NCBI GenBank assembly: GCA_949879025.1
Contig: CATLBO010000027.1
Coordinates: forward strand, 1-35,663
Direction: 5' to 3'
DNA from: an uncultured Hungatella sp.
GTDB lineage: Bacteria; Bacillota; Clostridia; Lachnospirales; Lachnospiraceae
Length of the DNA: 35,663 nucleotides
A program made the position numbers and the translations under genes. Below, piece after piece: positions 1 to 7,896 of this stretch (within the stretch, counting starts at the first letter, position 1; each line of letters opens with the position of its first letter). The notes under the pieces were generated by a model. That model worked only from the letters and a program-made list of their open reading frames with translations. It did not search any database and was not told where the DNA came from.

Positions 1-975
1 CATAACAGCAGCCAGCAGTCCGGTCACTTCCTGGTTTCTTGCTGTAATTCCGGGATTTTTAAACAGATTGCCGCTGCCGTCTATATGTGCAGCAAACCGA
101 TTTGCCCTCTCCAGTTCCTTGCCTGAGCAGGAGGCAAAACCTCCCTGCCGAAAGGTATTTTCCACGATGCCTTTTCTGGCAGAGCTGATTACTTGATTTC
201 TCTGATTGATCTGCTCTTTCCAGGAACTTTGCTGGGTATGATAGGTCTGCTGAAATCGGATATTCTGTTTTCCGGAGGATTGATAGATCATGCCTTCTTT
301 GGAAAATGCGGAAGGAGCAGTAAATAATCCGGCGCTTTTGCTGCTGCCTGGGGCTTGGCGGGTAAAAAGCACATGTGCAGACTGAGGGGAAATGGTCTGT
401 CCGGCAGTCTGTCTGTAAAGGCTGGAACGGATGCTGTCCAATTCTGTAGTCTGCCCGGTTTTTTCCAGAAGGATTGTCAGCTGTTCCAGATTGAGATCCA
501 TCAATAGATCCAGCTTTTCAGCCAGCAGAGAATCCAAACGTGCCAGCTGTTCCGTCAGGTTTTCCCCTTCTGCATATTTCAAAGCAGATCCTAACAAAGC
601 TAAATACATTCTTGACAATTCCTGAAGCTGTTTTGACAGTGCAACATAGGGATCAGGCTGCCATTCCAGAAAAGATTCCCATAATTCTTTTTCCATCTCC
701 AGCACCCATTTAAGCAGTTCGCCTGGAGAAACCACTTTACTGTTAAAGAACCATCTGCGTGTTTCTGAAATTTCTGTAGTGTCTTTTGGCTGCTCCGATT
801 CTTCATCTTTGCAGGATTCCTGAGTTTTTTCGCGTTGTTCCATAATTTTCTGAGACATCTCCTGAATCAGTGCCTCGCCGGCCTTTTCTTCTGCAGGCTG
901 TCTGACAGGCAGAAGCTCTCTGTCTGCACTGGCAGCAGGTTCAAAGGCAATACCGGCTGTTTTTACGTTTGACAT
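1..975 (-). CDS. Hypothetical protein, 3' end beyond window edge
   Basis: An open frame of 325 codons runs from an ATG at 975 to base 1 without a stop, so the C-terminus is outside the window. The ATG follows AAGGAAGG at a spacing of about 7 nt, which fixes the start. I do not recognise the family. The N-terminal 70 residues are charged and Glu/Lys-rich and look disordered. Residues about 80-200 are Leu/Glu-rich and probably helical, with several WxxE-like tryptophans (KWVLEMEKELWESFLEW). After that the protein becomes Ser/Gln/Asn-rich. There is no signal peptide or membrane segment. It diverges from a chemoreceptor gene. A GCCGATAT element (1018-1025, minus strand) resembles a sigma-D/FliA -10 box, but the matching -35 (TCAG instead of TAAA) is poor, so a motility link is only a guess. 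Confidence 0.7.
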   Translation of the reverse strand, partial: MSNVKTAGIAFEPAASADRELLPVRQPAEEKAGEALIQEMSQKIMEQREKTQESCKDEESEQPKDTTEISETRRWFFNSKVVSPGELLKWVLEMEKELWESFLEWQPDPYVALSKQLQELSRMYLALLGSALKYAEGENLTEQLARLDSLLAEKLDLLMDLNLEQLTILLEKTGQTTELDSIRSSLYRQTAGQTISPQSAHVLFTRQAPGSSKSAGLFTAPSAFSKEGMIYQSSGKQNIRFQQTYHTQQSSWKEQINQRNQVISSARKGIVENTFRQGGFASCSGKELERANRFAAHIDGSGNLFKNPGITARNQEVTGLLAAVM

Positions 976-1049
976 ATGTTATCCTTCCTTATGCTGGAAA
1001 TAGGGGTTTATTAAGATATATCGGCGTAATTGCCAAAAGCCTGATAATA

Positions 1050-1077
1050 TAGAAAAAATAACTGGTTATTTTTTCTA
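1050..1077. repeat. 28-bp AT-rich palindrome between divergent genes
   Basis: Arms 1050-1062 (TAGAAAAAATAAC) and 1065-1077 are perfect reverse complements around a 2-base centre (TG). It lies 75 bp upstream of the minus-strand gene and 89 bp upstream of the chemoreceptor -35 box. It may be an operator for one or both genes or a cruciform-prone site. As a terminator it would be very weak because the stem contains almost no G-C pairs. Confidence 0.6.
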
Positions 1078-1165
1078 ATACATACAGTGTTCAAAGTGGA
1101 TGTGAGCTTCGGAGCGTGTCTGAAGATTACAACAGGAAAGATTACAGCAGGAAGGTGAAAGATCC

Positions 1166-1194
1166 TTGCGTTTCAGCCATGCAGTTGCTATAAT
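1166..1194 (+). promoter_or_regulatory. Promoter of the chemoreceptor gene
   Basis: TTGCGT (1166-1171), a 17-bp spacer and a consensus TATAAT (1189-1194) preceded by TGC, i.e. an extended -10. It is a vegetative sigma-A type promoter, about 36 bp before the start codon of the chemoreceptor. Confidence 0.7.
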
Positions 1195-1230
1195 TAAAAA
1201 GAGATTAGTAAAAGATGACAGGAAGGGAGT

Positions 1231-3243
1231 ATGGGTATGGAACACAGAGGAGAAAAGGCTTCCCGAACCAACGCCGGCGTGCGGGGGTGGGGGATTACCG
1301 GAAAACTGGCGTCTGCTATTGTGATAAGTGTTGTGATTGCTGTGGCGATCCTTCTTGCCATAGTTTATCTTCAGATGTCCCGCGCACTGCTGGATAAAAG
1401 TGAGGCTCTGCTGCAGACTACTACGGATCGGACGCTTCAGGAGACTAAGGCATGGATGAACAGCACGCTGACTATGCTGGAAACTCAGAGGGATACCATC
1501 GAGTACGAGGACATGGATGTTCCTGCGATGATGGATTATGTTAAGCACACAGTGGGGCAGAATAATGCCTATCCAGCCGGACTGTACGTGGCGCTGACGG
1601 ATGGTTCCCTGTATCATGCTTCCTTTGTGCCGGGGCCGGATTACGATCCTACTGGAAAAAGCTGGTACCAGGATGGCCTTAAATCCGATTCTTTCCTGTT
1701 AGGCGACGTGTATTTTGACGAGGACAGCCAGTCTTATGTGGTAGGTGCTTCCGGTGTGCTCAAGGCAAAAGACGGCACGGTACGGGGCGTGGCGGCAGCA
1801 GACGTGTATCTGGACTCTATCTCAAAGATTGTCAGTGAAGCCAGACTGGAGGACAGCGGCGGGATTTTCCTGGTGGATACCAGAACCAATATTATCATCG
1901 GCCATCGGGACGGGAACGTCATAGGACAGAAACTGGATGAGCTGAAGGACGGCATGTATGTTTATGCCAGTGAGCAAATCCATGGAGGAAAAGCGGGACT
2001 GTCTTTGAATGACAATACATATATACAGGTGGAGCAGGTTCCGGGCAGCGACTGGACAGCCGTTGCTTATGTATCCAGATCGGAAGTGCTGCATGAACTG
2101 CAGCAGCTGACTATCAGTATGCTTCTAGTAGCAGCTTTTGCTGTGCTGGTTCTGATTCTCCTGGTGGTAATTCAGGTTCGGCGGGTTATTGGCCGTCCGG
2201 TTAAGGAACTGAGCCGGGCAGCTACGCGGATTGCCCAGGGCGATCTGGAACAGTCTATCAGCTATCAGTCAAGAGACGAACTGGGAGTTCTGGCCAGTGA
2301 CTTTAACCAAGTCACTCTCCGGCTTCGGGAATATGTGACGTATATTAATGAGATCTCCGAAAAACTGCGGGAGATCGCAGCAGGTAATCTGGTGTTTACA
2401 CTGGAAAACCAATATACTGGTGAATTCGAAAAGATCAAAATTGCTTTAGATGAGATATCCCGTGCGCTGAACGGAACCATGGGGCAGCTGCGTACTGTGT
2501 CCAGAGATGTGGCAGCAGGAGCCCAGCAGGTTTCTGACGGCGCCACAACCCTGTCTCAGGGTTCTACCGAGCAGGCGTCCGAAGTAGAAACTCTGGCCGG
2601 GCACATGAATGTTGTATCGGAAAGCGTGCACAATATTTCCAAAGGGGCCCAGGAAGCCAGCCGCATTTCCAAAGATGTCAGAAACGGGCTCTTGTCAAGC
2701 AAGGATAAAATGCAGAACATGACAGAGGTGATTCAGCGGATCAGTGACAAATCCACAGAGATCCATAAGATTGTTAAGACCATAGAGGATATTGCCTTCC
2801 AGACCAATATTCTGGCTCTCAACGCCGCTGTGGAGGCTGCCAGGGCAGGGGCTGCCGGAAAAGGATTTGCGGTAGTTGCCGATGAAGTCCGTGCTTTGGC
2901 CGGGAAATCTTCTTCTGCAGCCAAAGAGACTACGATTTTGCTGCGCCAGACAGTGGATTCCATGGAAGAGGGAGTCCATGCGGCTCAGGATACGGCAGAT
3001 TCCATACTGAAGGCAGTGGATCAGGCAGATGAGATGAACAAGTTTATTGACGGAATCGCAGACTACACCAAACAGCAGGATGCCAATGCGGCAGAGATCA
3101 CCCAGGGAATCGAACAGATCTCCACAGTTGTACAGACTAATGTGGCCACGGCAGAAGCCAGCGCCGCTGCCAGCGAGGAATTGGCAGGCCAGGCATCTAT
3201 GCTTCGGGAAATGGTTGCAAAATTCCGGATTCGGGAGTCATAA
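1231..3243 (+). CDS. Methyl-accepting chemotaxis protein (Cache, HAMP, MCP signalling domain)
   Basis: This is a transmembrane chemoreceptor of 670 aa that should pass ligand binding outside the cell to CheA/CheW inside. TM1 is at about residues 24-48. An extracellular segment of roughly 240 residues has the look of a dCache domain ([33 protein letters not shown]). TM2 is at about 292-315, a HAMP domain follows ([20 protein letters not shown]), and a long helical signalling domain ends the protein. The hairpin tip near residues 520-555 is nearly canonical ([35 protein letters not shown]). No C-terminal CheR-binding pentapeptide is evident. The start at 1231 has GGAAGG only 4 nt away; the ATG at 1237 would have a better spacing (10 nt), so the true start may be six bases later. 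It is monocistronic, with its own promoter and terminator. The ligand is unknown; dCache receptors often bind amino acids or carboxylates. Confidence 0.95.
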   Translation: MGMEHRGEKASRTNAGVRGWGITGKLASAIVISVVIAVAILLAIVYLQMSRALLDKSEALLQTTTDRTLQETKAWMNSTLTMLETQRDTIEYEDMDVPAMMDYVKHTVGQNNAYPAGLYVALTDGSLYHASFVPGPDYDPTGKSWYQDGLKSDSFLLGDVYFDEDSQSYVVGASGVLKAKDGTVRGVAAADVYLDSISKIVSEARLEDSGGIFLVDTRTNIIIGHRDGNVIGQKLDELKDGMYVYASEQIHGGKAGLSLNDNTYIQVEQVPGSDWTAVAYVSRSEVLHELQQLTISMLLVAAFAVLVLILLVVIQVRRVIGRPVKELSRAATRIAQGDLEQSISYQSRDELGVLASDFNQVTLRLREYVTYINEISEKLREIAAGNLVFTLENQYTGEFEKIKIALDEISRALNGTMGQLRTVSRDVAAGAQQVSDGATTLSQGSTEQASEVETLAGHMNVVSESVHNISKGAQEASRISKDVRNGLLSSKDKMQNMTEVIQRISDKSTEIHKIVKTIEDIAFQTNILALNAAVEAARAGAAGKGFAVVADEVRALAGKSSSAAKETTILLRQTVDSMEEGVHAAQDTADSILKAVDQADEMNKFIDGIADYTKQQDANAAEITQGIEQISTVVQTNVATAEASAAASEELAGQASMLREMVAKFRIRES

Positions 3244-3261
3244 TATAATATTGATAAAAAG

Positions 3262-3296
3262 AACGTTTCCGGACGAAAAGCCCGGAAACGTTTTTT
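3262..3296 (+). terminator. Rho-independent terminator after the chemoreceptor
   Basis: An 11-bp perfect stem (AACGTTTCCGG, 3262-3272, with 3282-3292), a 9-base loop and a run of T. It is 19 bp after the stop codon. Confidence 0.9.
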
Positions 3297-3432
3297 AATT
3301 TATGACAATAGAATCTTTACAAAGCATGGATTTATGCGGCTGGCTTTATTTGCCGTATAGGAAAGAAATTTCAGATTAGTCAGATTTAAAGCAATTATGG
3401 ACAGGACTTAGCCATATTATAGTAAAAAACGG

Positions 3433-3609
3433 ATGGAAAAGATGACAGATACGGTTATCAGAAGGAAGAGGGAAATAAAATCCAGCATAGGATTATTTGA
3501 AGAGGAGAAGGCGGTTCTCAGCCAGGCAGCCAGATTATTAGTCAGGGAGAAGCTTATAAATACGGAAGAACAAGTGCGCTTTCTGTCTCTTCTTAAGGAG
3601 GAAGGGTAA
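3433..3609 (+). CDS. Small 58-aa protein leading the recombinase gene
   Basis: An ATG at 3433 opens a 58-codon frame whose TAA (3607-3609) directly abuts the TTG start of the recombinase at 3610. The peptide is highly charged and predicted helical: a basic N-terminus (VIRRKREIK) and a C-terminal segment reading LLVREKLINTEEQVRFLSLL. That tail is reminiscent of SHOCT-like short helices (turn, T-E-E, hydrophobic helix), but I cannot assign a family. No clear Shine-Dalgarno sequence precedes it (GGATGGAAAAG context only). Its own last codons contain AAGGAGGAAGGG, which serves as the ribosome site of the recombinase. That argues for translational coupling and for the frame being real. A role as recombination directionality or accessory factor is a guess from position only. 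Confidence 0.6.
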   Translation: MEKMTDTVIRRKREIKSSIGLFEEEKAVLSQAARLLVREKLINTEEQVRFLSLLKEEG

Positions 3610-5415
3610 TTGGCGCTGCTGCGGGCAGTCATTTACTGCCGCTGCAGTACAGAGGAAGAGAGCCAGGCAGATGCTCTGCGTAATCAGATTGGGGAGAGCG
3701 AGGCATGCGTCAGGGAGCAGGGATGGGCTTTGACAGACAGATATGTGGAACTGAAAAGCGGGACTACCACAAAAGGAAGAGACGAGTATAACAGGCTATT
3801 TGAGGATTTACTGTCTGATAGGTTTGACATTATTGTCATAAAGAGCCAGGATCGCCTCATGCGCAATGTGAAAGACTGGTATCTGTTTCTGGACAGGATG
3901 TTAAGCTGCAAGAAACGGCTGTTTATATACATAGAACGAAAGTTTTACACGGCAGACGACGCTTTGATTACTGGGATCAAGGCTATATTGGCAGAGGAAT
4001 ACAGCAGGGAGTTAAGCAAAAAGATTAATAATGCTCATCACTGCCGCCAGGTTAACGGCGGAAAGGCGGTGCTGACATCAAGGGTGTTTGGTTTTTGCAG
4101 AATGTCTGATGGTACCTTGCAGGTCCAGGAGGAGGAAGCTGAGATTATCAGAAAAATATACAGTTACTGTGCAGCTGGATACGGCAGCCGGAGAATTGCC
4201 AATATGTTTTTGGAACAGGGGTACTTAAAGAGAACAGGCAGTCCTTTGACGGCTGCCTGTGTAGGAAGGATCATCCGCAATCCTCTGTACAAAGGAACTA
4301 TGGTTATGAACCGGTTGCACTTTGATTTTGATACGAAACAGACAGTGAAGAATCCAAGAGAGAAGTGGATTTACAGAGAGGGGGCGGTTCCGGGGATTGT
4401 GGATAAGGATTTGTGGGATCAGGCAAACCAGGCTATGACGGACAGAGCAAACCATTTCTGTCCCAATGGAATTAAAAGCAGCAGAGGTTCTTATGACTTG
4501 TCTGGTAAGATCATCTGCAGCCAGTGCCAGAAACCATATTACAGGATAAGGAGATCCGGGGCCGGAAAACGAGAGGTAATTGAGTGGAAATGCTCTAATT
4601 ATCTGAAACGGGGAAAGAAGGCAGGGTACAATGCATCTGGAAGCTGTGACAGCGTCCATCTGGATGAAGACATTTTGTTTGAAATACTTAAGCAGATTTG
4701 TACAGAGATTTATCCGCTTAAGGGACAGCATAAGGATTGCATGATCAATCACGGAATTCAGCTTTTTTCAAAGGCTTTGAGCCATATGCCTGCCTGCGGC
4801 AGGCAGGAGAAGATTGAGAGTGAGAAAAAGCGGCTGGAGGGACAGAAGGATTTTCTTCTGAGCAAATTTTTGGAAGGGGTAATCTCTGACAGGGATTATC
4901 AGAAAAAGAATCAGGAACTGGAGAGAAAACTTGACGGCCTGAAAGCCCAGAAGGATGGACTGGCCACAAGGGAGCAGGAGACAGAGGAGCTGGAACAGCG
5001 CATAAGGATCATAGAGGAACGATTAAAAAACGGAGGAATCGACAAGGCTTTGGTGATTCATATGCTGCAGGATGTAAGCGAAATCCGAGTGCATGCGTGG
5101 CAGCTGGAGATCTGCTTTAACCCTTTGAAAAGCCATGTCCCAGTGCGGATCGATTATCCCTTTGGACCGGAGACGATGAAGGGTAGATTTTTAGACCGGA
5201 GAAAGATTGTGGAAATATTAAAGAAAAACCCATGTGCAACTGCCGGAAAAATGGGAGAAGAAATGGGGCGCTCTGTTCATATGGTAAGAAACCGTATGGA
5301 GGAGCTGACAAAAGGAGGATACATTCGGTTTCAGGGAAAGGGCGGACATGGAAGGTGGGAAATATTAAAGGAGCTTCCAAAGAAGGAGGCAAGCATCAAG
5401 GCTGGCGGATTGTAG
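3610..5415 (+). CDS. Large serine recombinase with C-terminal winged-helix-like extension
   Basis: A 601-aa site-specific recombinase that would cut and rejoin att sites through a phosphoserine. Residues 5-145 form the resolvase domain: AVIYCRCSTEEESQ puts the nucleophile at Ser13, and IIVIKSQDRLMRN carries the conserved arginines. Residues about 155-290 are the 'Recombinase' domain. A zinc-ribbon-like segment has Cys303, Cys306, Cys328 and Cys346, and a charged coiled coil runs about 398-475. The tail (about 526-586: RKIVEILKKN, MGRSVHMVRNRMEELTKGGY, GHGRWEIL) reads like a winged helix-turn-helix, which most large serine recombinases do not have. The TTG at 3610 is the best start: AAGGAGGAAGGG ends 3-4 nt before it and the catalytic motif begins right after. 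No other integration or conjugation genes surround it, so it appears to be the survivor of a decayed element or a transposon-type recombinase. Confidence 0.93.
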   Translation: MALLRAVIYCRCSTEEESQADALRNQIGESEACVREQGWALTDRYVELKSGTTTKGRDEYNRLFEDLLSDRFDIIVIKSQDRLMRNVKDWYLFLDRMLSCKKRLFIYIERKFYTADDALITGIKAILAEEYSRELSKKINNAHHCRQVNGGKAVLTSRVFGFCRMSDGTLQVQEEEAEIIRKIYSYCAAGYGSRRIANMFLEQGYLKRTGSPLTAACVGRIIRNPLYKGTMVMNRLHFDFDTKQTVKNPREKWIYREGAVPGIVDKDLWDQANQAMTDRANHFCPNGIKSSRGSYDLSGKIICSQCQKPYYRIRRSGAGKREVIEWKCSNYLKRGKKAGYNASGSCDSVHLDEDILFEILKQICTEIYPLKGQHKDCMINHGIQLFSKALSHMPACGRQEKIESEKKRLEGQKDFLLSKFLEGVISDRDYQKKNQELERKLDGLKAQKDGLATREQETEELEQRIRIIEERLKNGGIDKALVIHMLQDVSEIRVHAWQLEICFNPLKSHVPVRIDYPFGPETMKGRFLDRRKIVEILKKNPCATAGKMGEEMGRSVHMVRNRMEELTKGGYIRFQGKGGHGRWEILKELPKKEASIKAGGL

Positions 5416-5470
5416 GGTTTTGGCAACCCTGCCTTATATGGCCTGCCCTGCAGGAGACAGGAAGCAGAGG

Positions 5471-5602
5471 ATGCATAATCCTATTATTCTGTCCTCACAG
5501 CTCTTTAAGATGGATATGCTGGTAATGTCTATTGTAATTTTGTGCATTTTGTCTACATTCTTGTATCAGGTTATTGCAGTGCTGGAGAAGCGGTTCTTAT
5601 AA
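5471..5602 (+). pseudogene. 3' fragment of an ABC transporter permease gene
   Basis: A 43-codon in-frame piece ending at TAA 5600-5602 encodes one hydrophobic helix followed by a charged tail (LFKMDMLVMSIVILCILSTF, then VLEKRFL). This pattern of F-x-x-D, a hydrophobic helix and LE+R+L is how SsuC/TauC/ThiX-type permeases end. Nothing upstream encodes the rest of such a protein; the frame runs back into the recombinase gene end. I infer that an insertion or deletion joined the recombinase gene to the last 40 codons of a permease. The family assignment rests on a short match. Confidence 0.4.
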
Positions 5603-5610
5603 TAAGAAAT

Positions 5611-5815
5611 AAGACCTCTATCATTCCCGCTGTCGACTGGAATGAGCAGGCCAAAGCCGAGAAATCCTGCTTATGGCGATGGAAGATTATCTTAAAGGCG
5701 TGATGAACGGCAAGAGAAAGAAGAAGTGAAAGAGGACGAGAAAATCAGAAAGAGCATTTACAGCATTCTTGCTGCAGGAACAGCGGGAACACGCACCTCA
5801 CAGGATATGGGATGA
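5611..5815 (+). pseudogene. Frameshifted remnant of an unidentified accessory gene
   Basis: Three overlapping frames each carry a protein-like stretch but are broken: VDWNEQAKAE in one, ILLMAMEDYLKGVMNGK in the next, and EKEEVKEDEKIRKSIYSILA ending at TGA 5813-5815 in a third. Joined by two frameshifts they would give one charged, helical protein of roughly 65 aa. There is no ribosome site. I do not recognise the source. Confidence 0.3.
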
Positions 5816-5825
5816 TAACAGACAG

Positions 5826-5858
5826 GGCGGCGGGATAGCCGATATCAGCCCCGCCGCC
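5826..5858 (-). terminator. GC-rich hairpin, probable terminator of the CPBP gene
   Basis: GGCGGCGGG (5826-5834) pairs perfectly with CCCGCCGCC (5850-5858) around a 15-base loop. It lies about 60 bp beyond the stop of the minus-strand CPBP gene and also faces the debris on the plus strand. A U-rich tail is missing on both strands, so its role as a terminator is not certain. Confidence 0.4.
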
Positions 5859-5917
5859 GTGTTTAGCGTTCTGTCTGCGTGACAGACTATTAATCTGCAT
5901 GTGTTACAAAATCAGGA

Positions 5918-6643
5918 TTATCCCAGTACAGTCAATACGAATCCTACTACTGAAAACAAGTTACATAAGCAATGAAAATATATGCTTATATACAAATTCT
6001 TTTTCTTATATGCCACATACGCAACTGGTATAAATGCTAATATACGAAATACATTATTAAAAGGCAGCCAAAAATGATAGAGTGAAAACAAAACACCTAT
6101 AAGTATTGGAGTAATCGAACTTTGCTTTTTATAATGAGATGTTAAATATCCTCTAAAATATAATTCTTCTGTTACTGGTGCAATTAGCACATTAAAGATA
6201 CTATAATATACACAAGTCAAAATCAGTATTGGCTTTGAAAATGATTTCAAATACTCAAAATTTGTCCAGTCAAAGCCCGCTGGTAAATTGTTAAGTACAT
6301 TGCTTCTCATGGCTGCAAATATTTGGTTTTCAACAGGCAGAACAAAAATAGACAGCAAGCCTGCAATCCCAAAGAACACAAATGCAATTAATAACATTTT
6401 CCAAACTGCAATCTTTTCCTGCCCGGCAAATGCACTTTTAAGAGAATATGCTCCATATTCTTTTTTACTTGCCCATATAATCACCCCTAATTCCATAGGT
6501 ATTAATATAAATGTCCCTAAAATACAAAAGAGCAGTATATGTGGTATATTACAAAAATGCCCCAATAACAAATAACTTAAACTTAAAACTGCGGCGGGTG
6601 CAAAAATTCTTAATGAAAGTCCTTTTATGTCTATTTTATTCAT
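5918..6643 (-). CDS. CPBP-family intramembrane metalloprotease
   Basis: A 241-aa polytopic membrane protein of the CPBP (CAAX protease and bacteriocin-processing, Abi) family. The three family motifs are present in order: EELYFRGYL (EExxxR) near residue 168, FSLYHFW (FxxxH) about 25 residues later and HCLCNL (HxxxN) near the C-terminus. I count six to seven hydrophobic segments. Characterised relatives cleave prenylated proteins, process bacteriocins or give immunity to them; the substrate here is unknown. The frame is open back to 6676, but the ATG at 6643 follows GAGGG at a good distance and opens MNKIDIKG, so I take it. The gene is clearly more AT-rich than its neighbours, which fits recent transfer. 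It stands alone between pseudogenes and a nuclease gene, with its own promoter and operator-like palindrome. Confidence 0.9.
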   Translation of the reverse strand: MNKIDIKGLSLRIFAPAAVLSLSYLLLGHFCNIPHILLFCILGTFILIPMELGVIIWASKKEYGAYSLKSAFAGQEKIAVWKMLLIAFVFFGIAGLLSIFVLPVENQIFAAMRSNVLNNLPAGFDWTNFEYLKSFSKPILILTCVYYSIFNVLIAPVTEELYFRGYLTSHYKKQSSITPILIGVLFSLYHFWLPFNNVFRILAFIPVAYVAYKKKNLYISIYFHCLCNLFSVVGFVLTVLG

Positions 6644-6674
6644 ATAAATATCCCTCGCTAAACTCCGGATTGTC

Positions 6675-6690
6675 AATTAGTTTGCTAATT
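6675..6690 (-). promoter_or_regulatory. Palindromic operator candidate at the CPBP start site
   Basis: AATTAGTTTGCTAATT: 6-bp perfect inverted arms with a 4-base centre, lying immediately downstream of the -10 box of the minus-strand promoter so that the transcription start falls inside it. On the minus strand ACTAATT also occurs as a direct repeat 12 bp apart. A repressor bound here would block initiation; no cognate regulator is identified. Confidence 0.5.
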
Positions 6691-6719
6691 AGTATAGCAC
6701 ATCTTCCCGTTGAAAGCAA
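6691..6719 (-). promoter_or_regulatory. Promoter of the CPBP protease gene
   Basis: On the minus strand: TTGCTT (6719-6714), a 17-bp spacer and TATACT (6696-6691) preceded by TGC (extended -10). The start codon is about 48 bp downstream of the -10. Confidence 0.65.
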
Positions 6720-6925
6720 TCTGCGTTCTATGTCCGTTCCGACTTTCCAGACGGTCAAGGGACGAGCAGTATTTTTTCGAAGATGAAACAAAAAGGCATT
6801 GGAAGATGGGAAAGGATGGATATGGATTAAAAACGCTGTATACAGCAGGACTAAGAAAGGAATACCCGGACTGTAGGATGAATTCAGAAAAGAGACAGGA
6901 TGTGGACTAGAGTAAAAAATGAGGA
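6720..6925. other. Intergenic stretch with no supported gene
   Basis: About 200 bp between the divergent CPBP and nuclease promoters. Open frames cross it but lack ribosome sites and resemble nothing I know. I see no strong repeat or hairpin. Confidence 0.5.
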
Positions 6926-6954
6926 TTGTGGGAAAACCTGGTTTAATATATAAT
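6926..6954 (+). promoter_or_regulatory. Promoter of the Rpn-type nuclease gene
   Basis: TTGTGG (6926-6931), 17-bp spacer, consensus TATAAT (6949-6954), 35 bp before the ATG. Confidence 0.65.
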
Positions 6955-6989
6955 AAGATTAGGTAGATTCCTGCACATTGGAGGAAAGC

Positions 6990-7817
6990 ATGACAGACAA
7001 AGAAAAAATTTTTGTGGGGCAATTTAAACCAGTCACGATCCAGGATGACATGATGTTCGGCACCGTGATGGCAGATCCTGAATACTGCAAGCCATTTTTG
7101 GAAACGATCCTGGGGGTAAAGATTCAAAAGCTCGAGTATCCGGAGAGACAGAAGACCATTGACCTTACGGTGAACGCAAAATCAATCCGTATGGATGTGT
7201 ACATTGAGGATGGGGAACACACGGTCTATGACGTTGAGATGCAAACCGGCAGGAACCGAAATCTTCCGAAAAGATCCAGGTATTATTCGGGACTCATAGA
7301 CTTAAACATCCTTGCCAAAGGAGAAGATTACAACCAGTTAAAGAAGAGCCTGGTAATTTTTATCTGTACATTCGATCCGTTTGGCCATGACGAATATCTT
7401 TATCGCTGCGGAGAGTATCATCAGCTAAGCGATGGTTCTTATCATCCTTTAGGGGATGACGCATGGAAGGTCTTTGTGAATGCCAGAGGGCATAAGGGGG
7501 ATGTGAGTAACGGATTCAGGTGCCTAATGCGCTATATCATGGACGGGGAAGTACAGGATACTTACACCCAGGCACTGGAAAACAAAGTGGCACTTGTAAA
7601 TAATGATGAGGAATGGAAGGTGAGTTATATGACATGGGCAATCAAACTGGCAGATGAATGGCGTGAAGCACGTGAGGAAGGCCGTAAGGAAGGCAATATT
7701 TCGACATTATATGGGCTGTACAGCGATGGCGGCATAACTTTGGAGAAAGACGCTGTCAAAGCTGGAATGTCTGAACAAACCTTTCTTGAAGCGGCAAAAA
7801 GAATTATGGAGATATAA
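6990..7817 (+). CDS. Rpn/PDDEXK-family nuclease ('PD-(D/E)XK transposase' family)
   Basis: A 275-aa protein of the Rpn (recombination-promoting nuclease, YhgA-like) group, widely annotated as 'PD-(D/E)XK nuclease family transposase'. The N-terminus (FKPVTIQDDMMFGTVMADPE) matches the family's F-K-x-x-F-x-x-D-x-x-F start. The catalytic core is visible as D69 in RMDVYIED and E83-x-Q85 in YDVEMQTGRN. A charged helix (EWREAREEGRKEGN) precedes a C-terminal helical tail, as in relatives. E. coli Rpn proteins are DNA endonucleases that promote RecA-independent recombination; newer work links the family to phage defence. The frame is open from a TTG at 6978, but the ATG at 6990 has GGAGGAAAGC in front and is preferred. 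It is monocistronic, with its own promoter and terminator. Such genes occur in many near-identical copies in clostridial genomes. Confidence 0.88.
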   Translation: MTDKEKIFVGQFKPVTIQDDMMFGTVMADPEYCKPFLETILGVKIQKLEYPERQKTIDLTVNAKSIRMDVYIEDGEHTVYDVEMQTGRNRNLPKRSRYYSGLIDLNILAKGEDYNQLKKSLVIFICTFDPFGHDEYLYRCGEYHQLSDGSYHPLGDDAWKVFVNARGHKGDVSNGFRCLMRYIMDGEVQDTYTQALENKVALVNNDEEWKVSYMTWAIKLADEWREAREEGRKEGNISTLYGLYSDGGITLEKDAVKAGMSEQTFLEAAKRIMEI

Positions 7818-7827
7818 TCCCTCTATG

Positions 7828-7852
7828 AAGCCCCGGAATTTGCGGGGCTTTT
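7828..7852 (+). terminator. Terminator after the Rpn-type nuclease
   Basis: AAGCCCCG (7828-7835) pairs with CGGGGCTT (7843-7850), 7-base loop, short T tract (TTTT). Confidence 0.75.
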
Positions 7853-7896
7853 GCTGCATAATCCAAACAAAACCTAAGATTTACATCACCTTCGCT

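Noticed and set aside
1075-1617. Long minus-strand frame opposite the chemoreceptor start
   Set aside because: It is a shadow of the chemoreceptor reading frame with a low-complexity, non-conserved-looking translation and no ribosome site.
3433-5602. An intact prophage or integrative conjugative element around the recombinase
   Set aside because: No capsid, relaxase, T4SS, replication or excisionase genes are nearby; only debris surrounds it.
6710-6910. A 66-codon plus-strand frame upstream of the nuclease gene
   Set aside because: Starts without a ribosome site inside the CPBP promoter region, composition not protein-like.
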